Shown piece by piece: positions 47,599 to 59,545 of a stretch of DNA of 64,000 bases; position 1 is the stretch's first letter; the number at the start of each line of letters is the position of its first letter. The stretch lies in contig JADFUC010000388.1 in assembly GCA_019722365.1 (NCBI GenBank), positions 930,001 through 994,000 of the forward strand. Direction: 5' to 3'. A program made the position numbers and the translations under genes. This DNA comes from Lithospermum erythrorhizon (Eukaryota; Streptophyta; Magnoliopsida; Boraginales; Boraginaceae). The notes beneath the pieces are model-generated. The model had not been told where the DNA came from, did not search any database, and saw nothing but the letters and a program-made list of their open reading frames with translations.

Positions 47599-50490
47599 TC
47601 ATTCATGATCATTTTCCTCTGATACATTAGGTTGTCCAGTTTTCACATAGGATCTGTAAGACCTATAACAGATGAGAAAATACAAAAAGTTGAGCACATT
47701 AAAAAAGGTGAGTAACCAACAATAGTAGTCTAAGTGGCCTTTGTTAATATTGCTTAATAACCAACTTATGCCATCTATTTTTCCTGTAACATTATCCACA
47801 ATGTTCACCAAAGCACTCCCAACCAAGTTAGCAACAGCCATTTCAAATGAGTAGAGAGCTACTGCAATGCTAGACATGGATTTGGGAAACTGAGAGTAAA
47901 AGAACTCGATTTGTCCGATCGCGTTAAATGCTTCAGCCAAGCCGATTAGCACCGCTTGTGGTACCAGCCACAGAGCAGACATATCCACGACGGCATTGGT
48001 ATCGTCTTGAAGACCCGCCTTTATTGCTAGCCATCGCCTTCTCCTTTCTATAATTGCATAGGTTGCCATCGCGATAGTGCCAATCACTAGTCCGATACCC
48101 ATCCGGAGAATTGGAGTAAGACCATGCTGATGGCTGGTGTATTTTCTAAGCAGAGGAACCAACACACAATTATAGAAAACAATCCAAAGAGTTAGGCTAA
48201 CGACCAAAAATACCCCGAATGAACCTGCTGGAATTTCTACATTTAAAAAGATGCGTCTGTCCATTGTTTGAGCTTGGAGAACAGTAAATGATACCGCGTT
48301 TAAGCTCACAAGAAGCATGATGCCACTTGACCACATTGGAAGGGCTCTGAGAAGAAATTTAAGTGATTGCACCAGTTCCACATTGCAGAGTCTCCACGGA
48401 TTTGAAGCTGATCCATCAGGGTTTAAATCACTGTTTGGATCTTCAATAATGCAAGCATTATTAAAAAACCTAACACATTAGAGAAGATAAGATGAAATGT
48501 AATATACTACTATGATGTATAGAATCTAAAGAAGCTTTACACTTACAATGGTTGTTGTTCTAACTATTGAATAGACTTGTATGTATATCTCGAGTGGTAT
48601 GAGGGTCTATGTTATCAACTATAGATGAAAACTCTGTACCTCCAGTCATTGCTGGTATGGCTTAGCGGCGAGCTTGTCCTTGTAGTAGTAACTGGGGGTC
48701 AGAGTTATTAAAACATGACAAACATTTCTTTTTTGAAATCCTTCTAAAGAACTTGAAAAGAATCAACAAACAAGCTTTCTCCTCACTTTTCACTTTAACA
48801 TAAAGTGATGAACTTGAAAACAAAGAATTAGAACCAGAAATACTCATCAGAATAAATGGAACTGCAAAGCCAATTTTCCACCCATAACGGTCCTGAATGT
48901 AGACTATTACTGTCACTGCAACTATATTTGAGAACATGGCAGATGCATAGTACCAATTGAAATAGGCATCAAGAATCCTTTCTTTATTGCCAGAGGTAGA
49001 AACATTGGCCAACTGATCGGCTCCGAAAGCAATAGAACAAGGCCTAACACAACCTGCTCCGACTGAAATTAGCCCGAAAGAAAGAAACAATACAGCAAGT
49101 TGAGTCACATCTGCAGAGTTGCAACTATTAGAAGACTGATAGCAAGGCGAGGGCTTCAATTGAGGAAATACTGCAGTCAGCCAAAGAAGAATCATACCCT
49201 GTTGAATAAGAAAATCATTCCATTCTTATAACTCTAGTTTGAATCTTCAGACAACAACTGCTAGCTGAAACAATAATCTTTTTCATGAGTTCAACTTAAT
49301 ATTATTAAGTGATTGAACAAAAGGCTCACTTACATACTATCTAAACCTCCATGAAATGTAAGTGATGGAATTCAAGAACCAGAAGCCGAAATTTACATCA
49401 AAACATTGAGAAACATCCATCGATATATAAATAATAAATTGTGAATTACATTATGCAGATTGCAGCACAAGGCGAGCCTTCCGCACAGCATATGCTTTTT
49501 CGAACCATAACCTCTACCATTTCAGAGTTTCAGCTAAACAACTATACCAACCCCACGCCCCCACCCAGTGGCATAACTTGAGAGGAACCAAGGGGGTTGA
49601 TGGCTCCCCTCAACTTTGAATTTTTTAAGTTATTTAGTAGTTGGACCCACTCGAAAAAGGAAAAACCTTTCATTTAATTTGGTTTAATACTTTTGGCTCC
49701 CTCTCAATATTGGTTCAAGATCTGCTCTGCTCCACCCACCCTTTGGCACAATAAACTGAGGTGAAGGTGATTCGTAACAGCTTGTTCAGTAAAAAATTAC
49801 CAAACTGATCAATTCTTACAATGAAAGGTGGGACTTTATTAGTTTATTATCAGATAGCTAAAAAATATACTACAAGTAACTGTCAACTACTGCAGAATCG
49901 AGTCAGAAAACTAACCAAAAGGCTTGAAATGGAGCCAAAACAAATGACCCAAAACCGGCCAAAGTAAGAATCTGCAGTAACAGCTCCGAAAATGGACAAA
50001 GAATTTGAAAGTGCTGACCACAAGTAGATTATACTCGACCCAGTAGCAGCATCAAGATGATAATCATTCATCAAATAGATTATCATGTTTGGAGTCAACC
50101 CAAAACTTGCCACTTGCTCAAATGATTCATTCACTGCAATAACACAATACATACAATAGTATCACTAATCAAACACCCTATAAAATGGTCAACCTAATAT
50201 GATCATACAAGCATCAATACAATTTAAAGGAAATAAAACGCAGAAAAGATCGTCTACCCTCTTTGTACCACCATGTGCCCCCTTTCTACTTCTATACATT
50301 GTGCGGTTACATTATAACTATCATAATATTTACGGAATGACAAATATACAAAAACTAACAACCCCATCATGCAGAAAATAAATTCATGAAATTATATGTT
50401 ACCTATGATGAAAGGCATGGTTCTGAAGCCACCTTTTCTTGAAGGTGGAGACTTCTCAAGTAAGCATTCTTCTTCAGGCTTAGAATCCAT
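47599..50490 (-). pseudogene. NPF (NRT1/PTR) family transporter, NPF1-like, reading frame broken in exon 3
   Basis: NPF proteins are 12-helix proton-coupled importers of nitrate, peptides or hormones. Four exons are recognisable: 50403-50490 (MDSKPEEECLLEK... KGGFRTMPFII), 49916-50133 (VNESFEQVASFGLTPNMIIY...), 48640-49198 (the GMILLWLTAVFP block, SVGAGCVRPCSIAFGADQ and FNWYYASAMF) and 47599-48469 (FFNNACIIEDPNSDL, NPWRLCNVE and SQFPKSMSSIAVALYSFE). The KGGFRTMPFIIVNE start and overall length (about 580) fit the NPF1 subfamily. Exon 3 reads SDPQLLLQGQARR then a stop at 48662, but YYYKDKLAAKPY, the expected sequence, is in the next frame. Joining exon 3 to exon 4 in phase needs two single-base changes near 48665-48705, one of them in a run of five C. 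Either the gene is dead or the assembly has indels there. The substrate cannot be inferred. Confidence 0.85.
49560..49745. repeat. Probable dispersed repeat in NPF intron 2
   Basis: The stretch CACCCAGTGGCATAACTTGA ... GGTTGATGGCTCCCCTCAAC, with GGCTCCCTCTCAATATTGG near the other side, resembles the widespread plant repeat with an AGTGGCGGAGCC-type end. It has no coding capacity, and I could not define its borders. Confidence 0.35.
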
Positions 50491-51975
50491 ATTGCTCCCT
50501 GTGTGAGTGAGTTTCAATTTGCCAAATATTTTTTGATGAAGCAATTTATCAACAAAATCCAATGTAGTAAACTCCAAAACGCATTGAAACAGAAAACAAC
50601 GTATGATATTTGTACACTAAACTAACATTGCTTGACGGTCCATTTGGAGATCTTTTCATTATAAAAATTTTATACTATAGTGACCTTTTTATAGAATAGT
50701 ATAGTGACCTTAATTGTCAACTTTTCTGTTTCTATATCATTTTCCAGAAAATGATTCGAAATCATATAGAATTATGGTATAACTTAGGATGAAAATTATC
50801 TTTAAACACTTATTGATATTATATTGATGTCTTTGTGAAAAAGTCGTCTTTGTTTATCGAAAGGAGCGACGATAAATCAAACTCAGGTTCTTTTATTCAC
50901 AAGGGATTAATTAGTTATCTTGTGTGTGTATATTGGGCGCATAAATAGGCATTTCGTTGTATTCTTGTTGTTATTTATCTTTTGAGTATAATATAATTTA
51001 TGATTATTCTTATTCTTGAAATATAGTATTACTATTTGACTATTTATCTTTGATTATTTTATTCTTGGCTGAAAATAAAATAATGCCAAAAATCATTGTT
51101 AGTCAAATATACAAAAGCAATAAAAGCTAGATCGATAAAATCATTATACATTCTCTATAACACATTTATAAATATTTATATTGTTCTTAGTTATATTCAT
51201 AGCTGCGTTATCGGCCTGATCAAGTTCTCCAAGCGAGGTAATTTTATTTCAACTTCAATATTTATTTATTAGAGATTTTTGAATATAATATTATATTAAT
51301 CTAGAAAAAAATATGTTAATATCTTAATTATTTATAATACTCTTTCTTAGAGATGTCTATCGTTGCAATATATTATTATTATTGATTATTGTGAGAGAAA
51401 ATAATTTGGATGTAACAATGATGTATATTCAAGAGTAACAATGATGTAACAATAAAACTAGCAGATACGTGGAAGTAATGTTGGTGCTTCCGCGTGAGCG
51501 TGCTTCGATTCATTTTCATTAATAATTGCTACGCTAAGTGTGCTTTCTGGAAGCAAATAATTTATAGAGTTCAATGTTGGGTATAACAACAATCTGCACT
51601 TTTTAAACAAATGAACCGCCATAACCGATAATTGTGTCAAAGGTTTTTAAAATTTAAGAATATTGTTTGTTCTCCGGATTATGTTTTGTTTTGATTTTAC
51701 CTAATATATATGCATCATTATTATTGTACGTATATAGAATAATTATTTAGTTATTCAAAATATTTGGAACCGAAATATTACAATATATTCGAATGCGTAT
51801 GATGATGTTTGATCGATATATCTAGCGAATGTGCTCCTGATTATCTGTGAGTATTTATATAATACAAAGTATTTAACCTTGGAGATTGATTGAAGTGCTT
51901 TTCAAATAAATTGATTAAGCGAGTTGGTTAATATTATAAGACCAAAATATAAAGGCAAATATGAGTGGTACATGA

Positions 51976-54512
51976 TGTAGCGATCCACTTTGGTCATTTC
52001 GGCCGCCACACGAGGTGAGAGTCATTAAAATCGGGTTTGCGAGTCACGAGCCGATGGGCGACTCGGTTTAAAACACAATTTGTTTCATCAAAAATGTGAT
52101 CCTGATTAAGTTTCCCAATCAAGCAGTTTTAAAATTTATAATCCATCATTTCTCAGAAGCGACCAACCCAAATATATATACCTGGCAATATCCCCGAAAA
52201 TAAAGTAATGCCGGCGAGGCTACAAAGATGATACATCTTGTATCGAATACAAAATAATGACAGTAAGCCAGGCTAAAGTTTCTAAAGGGAAATACAACTG
52301 TCAAGCAGTTGACAACGCATTAAATCGGTAGCAGGATCCTCTATACCCGATGCTGTCCCAGCCACCGGAACAAAACTCTCAAGCTTGACCTCTTGGCTCA
52401 TTGCCGCTGTCGACATGAGAATGAAATGCGTCAATGCGAAAGAGTGTAAGCCGCTGACTTAATTAAAACTTAACATAGGTGAACTTCGCCCTCTGAGCAG
52501 GCAGGTAAATATAATGACAGCACATGAATGAAATACACATATATCAGTATCTAATCGAATTAGACATTATTAATCCCAAAAGAAATTACCGTACATAATC
52601 TGCTTGAGATATAAAGCAGAGGTTTTGATAAACACACAATTCTAGAAAGACAGCCAAAGAGAGACTTCAACCACTTAAACTACAGTCTCCTATCTCGCTT
52701 AACCCCACGAGTATATCAACCTTTAATGCTTGCGTATGCTCGATCATCTACTGCGAGGAATGGACTAATCGATAATCACCTCATGACATACCGTAGTATA
52801 AGGCCAAAACACTCATACACTAAGTACAAGCGCTCTTATACATAAGTATAGAGCCACGCGCACTTATACCACCTTGATATAAGGCACGCGCTGGCTTATA
52901 CCTTGAGTATAAAGGCACACAGCTTATCTGTTAAGTATAGAACCGCGCTTATACTGCCCAAGTATAAGGCCGATAGTGTCATATATCTGCTGAGGAAGGA
53001 GAATCAGCCTAATCCTGGTAATCCCATTGTAGGGTGTGCGATCTTTCAGGCACCGAACTCATGCATAACCCAAACAACTACTCTGCTCCCCAGGCGGTAT
53101 TACAGTAGCGCGGCTAAAAGCGTCCCTGTCGTAAATCAATCCTTGTCGCCGACAAGGCCACAAACACTCTCAAAGTGCCGTGAGGTACAAGCGTACAATG
53201 GTGGAAACAGGCCCACGTAATATAATAGTGCGAGTCAAGGCCGCAGTCAATATAAGTTGGGGTTAAATTGCTACCTCGGCCCGATCTTCAACGACACGAG
53301 AAACACGACCACATAACCTGACAATTACATATATATCGTTCTGTAATCACCACTTTAAAATAACATGTATATCACGAATCAAGGTAAATGCGTAAAAAAA
53401 GTAACACCGTGAGATAAGTACTCACCTCTGTATTCTGTAAAACCTTCGTGAAAAGACAATCAAAGATAGCGCCGCACTTTCTGATCGATACTATGACACC
53501 CGAAGTATAATCAAGACCTATTACTGCCGGCGTTAAGGAAGATACATAAACAACTCACGGAGGAACTATCTCTAGCAGTCTAACTGACGGATAAACTTCT
53601 CAATTATAATCCCTTCGAATATGACAATCGATTCCCCATTAAATTCCATCTTATAAACTTTCATTTACAAATGGAGCTTATAAGTCATTCTAACTAATCA
53701 TCAAGTCCATGATGCTTAATCTATACTCCGAATATCAATTATAACTCAACTTAGAATTTACATACTGACATAGCGCCTTTAATCAATTTTAAATCACGAT
53801 TTAACATCGTAACAACTATAATAAAGGTCCCAATATAACCTCACTTACACGGCTAAGTCCCATAAAAAATATCCACATAAAAAGTCAACCCCGAAAACCT
53901 AAAAAGTCAACTTCGACCATAACGTCCTCAACGATCTACAATAACGAATTAAATCAACTTTATATACGTCGCGGAACCCATAACCAACTAAGATTTATCA
54001 TAAATTCAATTATGGAAAATTCAACTAAAAGTCAACTAACCGAAACCCAAAAGAAATATCTCGAGAAAGACTTGAAATTTCTTACCTTAACTCAGAAAAG
54101 TGATGGGAGGAAACGATATTCTACAACCGATCTTGAGTTTGGCTGACGATAGAAAGAGAGAAATGGAAAAATGAGAATTTTTTTTTTTTAAGGGGGGAGA
54201 GGGGGATAAATTTCGGCAAAACAAGAAAAAAATGAAGATGGTGAAGTGTTGTGATGATGTGGAGGATAAGCATGCAAAGATATTTTAAAAACCTCGAGTC
54301 GCATTCGGGTTTCGGTTAATTCCATTTTATCGTACCTAATCTCCCACGAACCCGATTTCAAAGATAAAATTCTTCCCACAGCAAACACTACTAAATTATA
54401 AATGTAATTCGTAGAATTTTTTCTGAAATAATATTATCATGAAAATAATTATACTATCCCGGGTCCCGCGCCCGACCGAAAAATTAATTTTTTTTCGTAA
54501 CGGGTTATTACA
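51976..54512 (-). mobile_element. Ty3-type solo LTR (2537 bp) with perfect 5-bp target duplication
   Basis: Read on the minus strand it starts TGTAATAACCCGTTACG and ends GGATCGCTACA. The flanks are CATGA at 51971-51975 and CATGA at 54513-54517. TGTAATAACCC-type starts and long LTRs are typical of plant Tekay/Del chromoviruses (family knowledge; lineage is inference). There is no internal domain and no second LTR, so it is a solo LTR. It sits inside the copia element at 50.8-59.5 kb and is therefore younger. The frame at 52903-53220 lies inside the LTR and is not a gene. Confidence 0.92.
52790..52985. repeat. Palindromic CTTATAC/GTATAAG array inside the solo LTR
   Basis: Six or seven degenerate units pair CTTATAC with AGTATAAGGC, as in the equivalent part of the LTR fragment at 38745-38860. 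Each unit could fold on itself. The position within a long LTR suggests a promoter/enhancer-type repeat, but this is only inference. Confidence 0.7.
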
Positions 54513-57500
54513 CATGACTTCCAAAGCTAACGCATCGTGATTTAATATGACATTTGCAAGATTTTGCCAATCGCATTACTCTGTCCCATTATTATTGTAT
54601 ATAGAATAATTATTTATTTACTCGGGATCTCTTGGCCACATGTAATTTACGGTAATATAAATTATCAAATTATTGAAAATTGAGAGTTTAAATTTTATTA
54701 AAATTTGAGACCTTAAATTACAATGATTGGTGATCCGATTATTTTGGTGCTATAACTATGGATGCCCCCATTTGGGTCGCTCATTTTTACTTTTAGAGCC
54801 TTAGTTAGACAATAATATCATCGGCCTTAGCACTACTATAATCATAACTAGTCTATAACATTTGATTATGTATCGAGTGAAATAAAATTTTTGTTATCGC
54901 TAGTAGTCAGGAAAGACTGATTGAAAGGATTAAAAGACTTAAAATTGATGGACAAATAAATTGAGGTTTTTTAATATTCTTTTTGAAGAATTTATGCTGA
55001 ATGCCCTCGTTGTTTTGTAACATGATGGATTGACTTATATGACACGAGAGACTCATATATAATTTGAAGTATCTGATTTGGATTACGTGAATTTGAATTT
55101 CATGATTACATATATTGATTTCTTCCAGGTCAGTACCTTACAAATGAAGTTGCTTGGTAATAATAGGCATTTGAGGTAGTGTAAAATTAAGCTCCAGAAG
55201 AGCCATATGAGTCCCTAAAGGAACAAATTATATGAAAGATGTATTGTATGCCTCTAGTGAATGATGAATTGAATCCTTTATTAAATCATAATGCTATCTT
55301 GGAGCATGGATAATTTCTTCACACAAATATTTTGTTACATGTTTCATAAAGTTGCCTAGTCTTGAAGTGGTGGTATTTTTCATACCCATAATTTCATAAA
55401 CAATAAGGATAATCATTACATCCTTGAATGGTGATATTGACATATACAAGACGATTATCGTCATATATCTAGAAGAGCACATATTATTTTACGAAGAAAC
55501 ACATATTCATGAAGATTTGGTAAGAAAAGATTATATATGTCTAGGCTAGTCGATTGATGTTGTGATTATACATGTCTGAAACTAGTTACGGCTAAAAGAT
55601 TTGGTACTTAGCAGTGTATTGGTACATCTTTCATGAGAACTTACGGGTGTATGATTTCAATATCAATAGGATTGCCGCAACAACATGGATACAAAGAGGA
55701 GAAATATGTGTCTTGCTAATGTCTGAAATTGATTGAAAGCTACGGAAGAGCAAACATGTTAAATCATATTTCATACATATGAGAAAAATTAGCAATATAT
55801 CATTGAAGTGACTATAATTAGATCGGAAGAGCTAATATTTTCAATAATGTAACAAAAATATTAGAGGACTCAAAAGAGTTAATATTTGTCAAAAGTGATA
55901 AACTCAATTGATGGTATATTTATCAAAAGTGATAAAGTCGATTGATGGTATGTTGTAAAAGTGAAGCAAAGTCAATTGATAGTTCCCGGAATAGCTAAAA
56001 TATTGTTACACGAGTAACACATATATAGTATTAAAAATACGAGTTTCTATCAAACAAGAAGTTTGATTATTTGGCATCATTGGTTAGACCATCCCCGGAT
56101 GAGTTATGATGTAAAATAATAAAGGTAGAAATTTGATTAGAGACTTCATTAAAAAAGAGTCAACAAATTATTAATTTTAAAGACTTTTATGTAAAATACA
56201 TGTTGTAAACTCTCAATAGGCAGTTAGGGCATGTTGAATTACATGCAGTACCACCAATTGATCATTGAAATATTATTACATGTAGTGTCAACTTTGTTAA
56301 GCATCAAACCCAAATTATCATAGAACTCCCCAATATAATTGGTTTGGTTGAGCAAATATTTTACCCTCCAATTATACGTGTATCGTATATTACCAAGAGT
56401 ATGCACAAATGTTGATTTTTGAATACTTATTATACCCAAAAGGTATATACATCCATATACTATTATACCCGGAAGGTATGTAATTAAAGTAATGGAAACA
56501 TCTATAGAATTGAAGTAAGTTTCCATTGTGATGTATCAATGTTTTCAACATTGAGGGGGAGAGAATATACAACTGAAAAATAGAATATCTTGAAATGAAA
56601 TATCCCTACGCTATACGATCCTCAAGATGAATAAATATGAACTCGAAGTTCAAGAGATAATAATGAGCGAGTTCAAGGATAATATAGGCGAGAAGTTCAC
56701 TACCAAACAAATATCGACCTCGAAGATAGTATTGAAAGTATATACCGGTTGTAAACACTCAAAATAGAGTGAAAGGTTCCCTGAAGAACCATTGTAGGTC
56801 AAATAGTTCCACCATCTCCAGACTAAAGAAGAATAAAAGATGATACATAAGATGATTGCTTCGAGGAAGAATAGATGAATAATATATACCGTGAATATGT
56901 TAAAGATATAATAAATGGAAGACATCTACATATTGAAATTCATGAATGCAATGAGATCTCAATTATCATGAATATGGTAGAACTACATGGAAAAGATTGT
57001 CGACAATGAATATTGAACATAATGAAGAGCTCTATATGATGAAAGCAATATGAGGATCATAAGTCTATCTCCTTGAGTGAGTAGAGATATGTTTATGAAT
57101 GTCAAAAGAAAAAAGGCATAATCAAAGAGTAAGAAACTCACTACGTGATATGGCGAAATTTAGATTTAAAATTCTAATAGAGAGCGATAAGGTGCAAGAT
57201 ATATTGATATCTGTGAGAATAAATGACATATGATTTGTCTTATACCCAAAAACACTAAATGAGTTATAAGGTGATGTATACACCTTTTGATAGAGGGTAT
57301 CAAAAATAATATATGTTTGGTAGCAACAAAATATAACACTCTTGATATGCGTACTTGATTTATGATATAACATGCTAAGAAATAAGTATACATGACATGT
57401 ATAAAAGATTTATAATCTTTAGGCTTTATATAAAGATTTATATTAAACATATAAAGATTTATGTTTGAGAGGCACAAATTTATATTCAGAACTTAACTTT

Positions 57501-58239
57501 CCTTGAGTTAGTATGAGAAATATTTGAATATATTTAAAGCCATCCAAAAGATGGATTACAAGTTTGAACTGCATTATTAGATATTCATTTGCATTTTATA
57601 TATTGCATGAATATACAAGTCTATCGATAGAGTGTCATACATGTTTAAGTTTGACTATATTATGTCTTATGTGATTATATGATTTATTTATTTGTTTATT
57701 ATGTGACATGAAATATTTGAATTATCAATTGTATGTTGGTTTTGATATTACATATTTTTTGATATTACATATTAGTGATTGAGTTATTTATCATGTTGAT
57801 GACCTGAATAGTCATGATACTACTGAAGATCAATTATAACTTATAGACTCTAGAAGAGTTCTGAATGACTAAATTATCATGAATATGTTAGTGCAAGAAA
57901 ACTCCCGCAAAGTTCTCAATTGCTAGACAATAAGTCTACAAATGGATTTGGAAAGAAATACCTTGTGATGGTATGACTCCTTATGTGAGTCACTTGAACT
58001 TTGAATATATTGAAACATGATAAATGTTTCATCTCAAGCAAATGAGATTCATGGGAGATAACTAATATCTCGTTTGAAAGATATGAACTTGGTCACAGAA
58101 GGCGCAATTCTAATGTATTGCTTCTATTTGACACGCGTTACATAATCATGCAATATTGACAAACGCTTGTAGCGTTGTTTGGATTTCTACTTGAATAATC
58201 TAAACTGATGATCTCATCGAGGAGGGAGATATGATATAG

Positions 58240-58360
58240 AATGATGATCATCCCAGGGAATCACGATATGCATTGTACTCTTTTTCCGCCGTTAAGTTTT
58301 TTACATGGTTTTTCTTGGTAAGGTTTTTAATGAGACAATTACTTGAAGCATATCTAAAGA
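58240..58360 (+). repeat. Extra copy of the copia 3' region inside the element
   Basis: GCATTGTACTCTTTTTCCGC followed by TTTTTCTTGGTAAGGTTTTTAATGAGAC repeats the sequence found at 59103-59175 next to the true polypurine tract. A third partial copy is at 59197-59255. The 58.2 kb copy is preceded by GAGGAGGGAGATATG, a polypurine-like run, as though the 3' end of a related element had been joined into the RT region. Confidence 0.6.
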
Positions 58361-59545
58361 AAAATATGGTCTTTTGTTTTACTAGATTTTATCCTGAGGT
58401 TTTCATAGACTATTTAACTAAGATGGTTATCTGAATGATCTTTGTAGGTGTATGTACATGTAGAGATCGAAAAGTTTATGAAAGTGACAATTTATGTTTA
58501 TGACTTAAACATTATTGGAACTCTGAAAAGAGCTTTCAAAGAGTTGTAAACCTTTTGAAGAGGAATTTGAGATGAAATACCGAGATTGTAGTCACATTGA
58601 ACGTTCAAAGCGGTTATAATATCACGGATGTGAACATTAACCATTAATATTGAAAATATAAAGATCTATATGGTCTTGAAGAACCATATAAGTGTCTTTT
58701 AAACCTATTTAATTTATAGGAAATTGTTTATGCTAATGCATGATACTTATATGATTTGATTGGAGGATCACATAGATGATCTCTATTTATTTATGGTGAC
58801 ATATTTCATGGTGATATGAAAAAGCTATATCGCAACATCATTCAGGACATGCCTGATTCTTAAAATTCTAAAGAGAAAGTTGTGAATGGTGATTAGAGGT
58901 ATGATCTAGCGGATCCATATTGCCTTGGTTTATTATGTGGTCTAGATGATGTATAGAAATTGATGTTCAATCGTTTCATTAAATGCGACATCAGGAGATA
59001 TTTTCAACTGAATAAGCTCCTTACCTGATATTCGAAAAAGTTATCCAAAAGTATAACACTACATCAACTAAGTGATGTAGTCATGAGGGGGAGTTAGTAC
59101 ACGTTGTACTCTTTTTCCTTAATCGAGGATTTTTGTCCCAAATTGGGTTTTCCTATTAAGGTTTTAATGAGGCAACGTGTAATAGAGTATAATGCTCTTT
59201 CGCTTCACTAGGGTTTTGTCCCAAGGTTTTCCCATAAGGTTTTAACGAGGCATATTGTTAAATACTAGACATCAAAGGGAGTGTTATGAAAATATTATAT
59301 TGTGGATGTCTTGTCCCTGACCAAGAATGCATCTTGTTTACCCGAAGAGGCGACGATGAGCAATCAAATAGGTGCCATTTACCAAGTTAATTAGTTACCT
59401 TATTATTATCTTGGGGAAGCCTATAAATAAACTGACTTCATTGTATTGTATTCTCTGTGATTAAAGGGATAAATAAAATTCGTCATAGATTATCTCTCTT
59501 GTTTAACACTGTTTATATTGTTCTTAGTTATGTCCATGCTTGTAT

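Larger units (their letters stand above)
50806..59545 (+). mobile_element. Decayed Ty1/copia element with both LTR remnants
   Basis: 5' LTR remnant about 50806-51210 and 3' LTR about 59282-59545 share ATATTATATTG.GATGTCT, CTTGTTTA.C.GAA.AGG.GACGAT, TTAATTAGTTA, TTCATTGTATTGTATTCT-like and TTTATATTGTTCTTAGTTAT words in the same order. A primer-binding-like GTTATCGGCCTGATC follows the 5' LTR. Internal remnants are a pre-integrase WHHWLDHPRMSYD (56064-56105) and an RT active-site relic YVYDLNIIGT (about 58490), where YVDD is expected. The 3' end carries a LPDIRKSYPK-like pol end and a polypurine tract GAGGGGGAG (59083). Every frame is broken. A Ty3-type solo LTR interrupts it at 51976-54512. Confidence 0.8.

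Noticed and set aside
52903..53220. 105-codon plus-strand frame
   Set aside because: It is inside the solo LTR, starts in the palindromic array and shows no domain.
56239..57477. Minus-strand Ile/Tyr/Phe-rich frames, possible membrane proteins
   Set aside because: They lie antisense to the decayed copia pol region. Their hydrophobic look comes from AT-rich composition.
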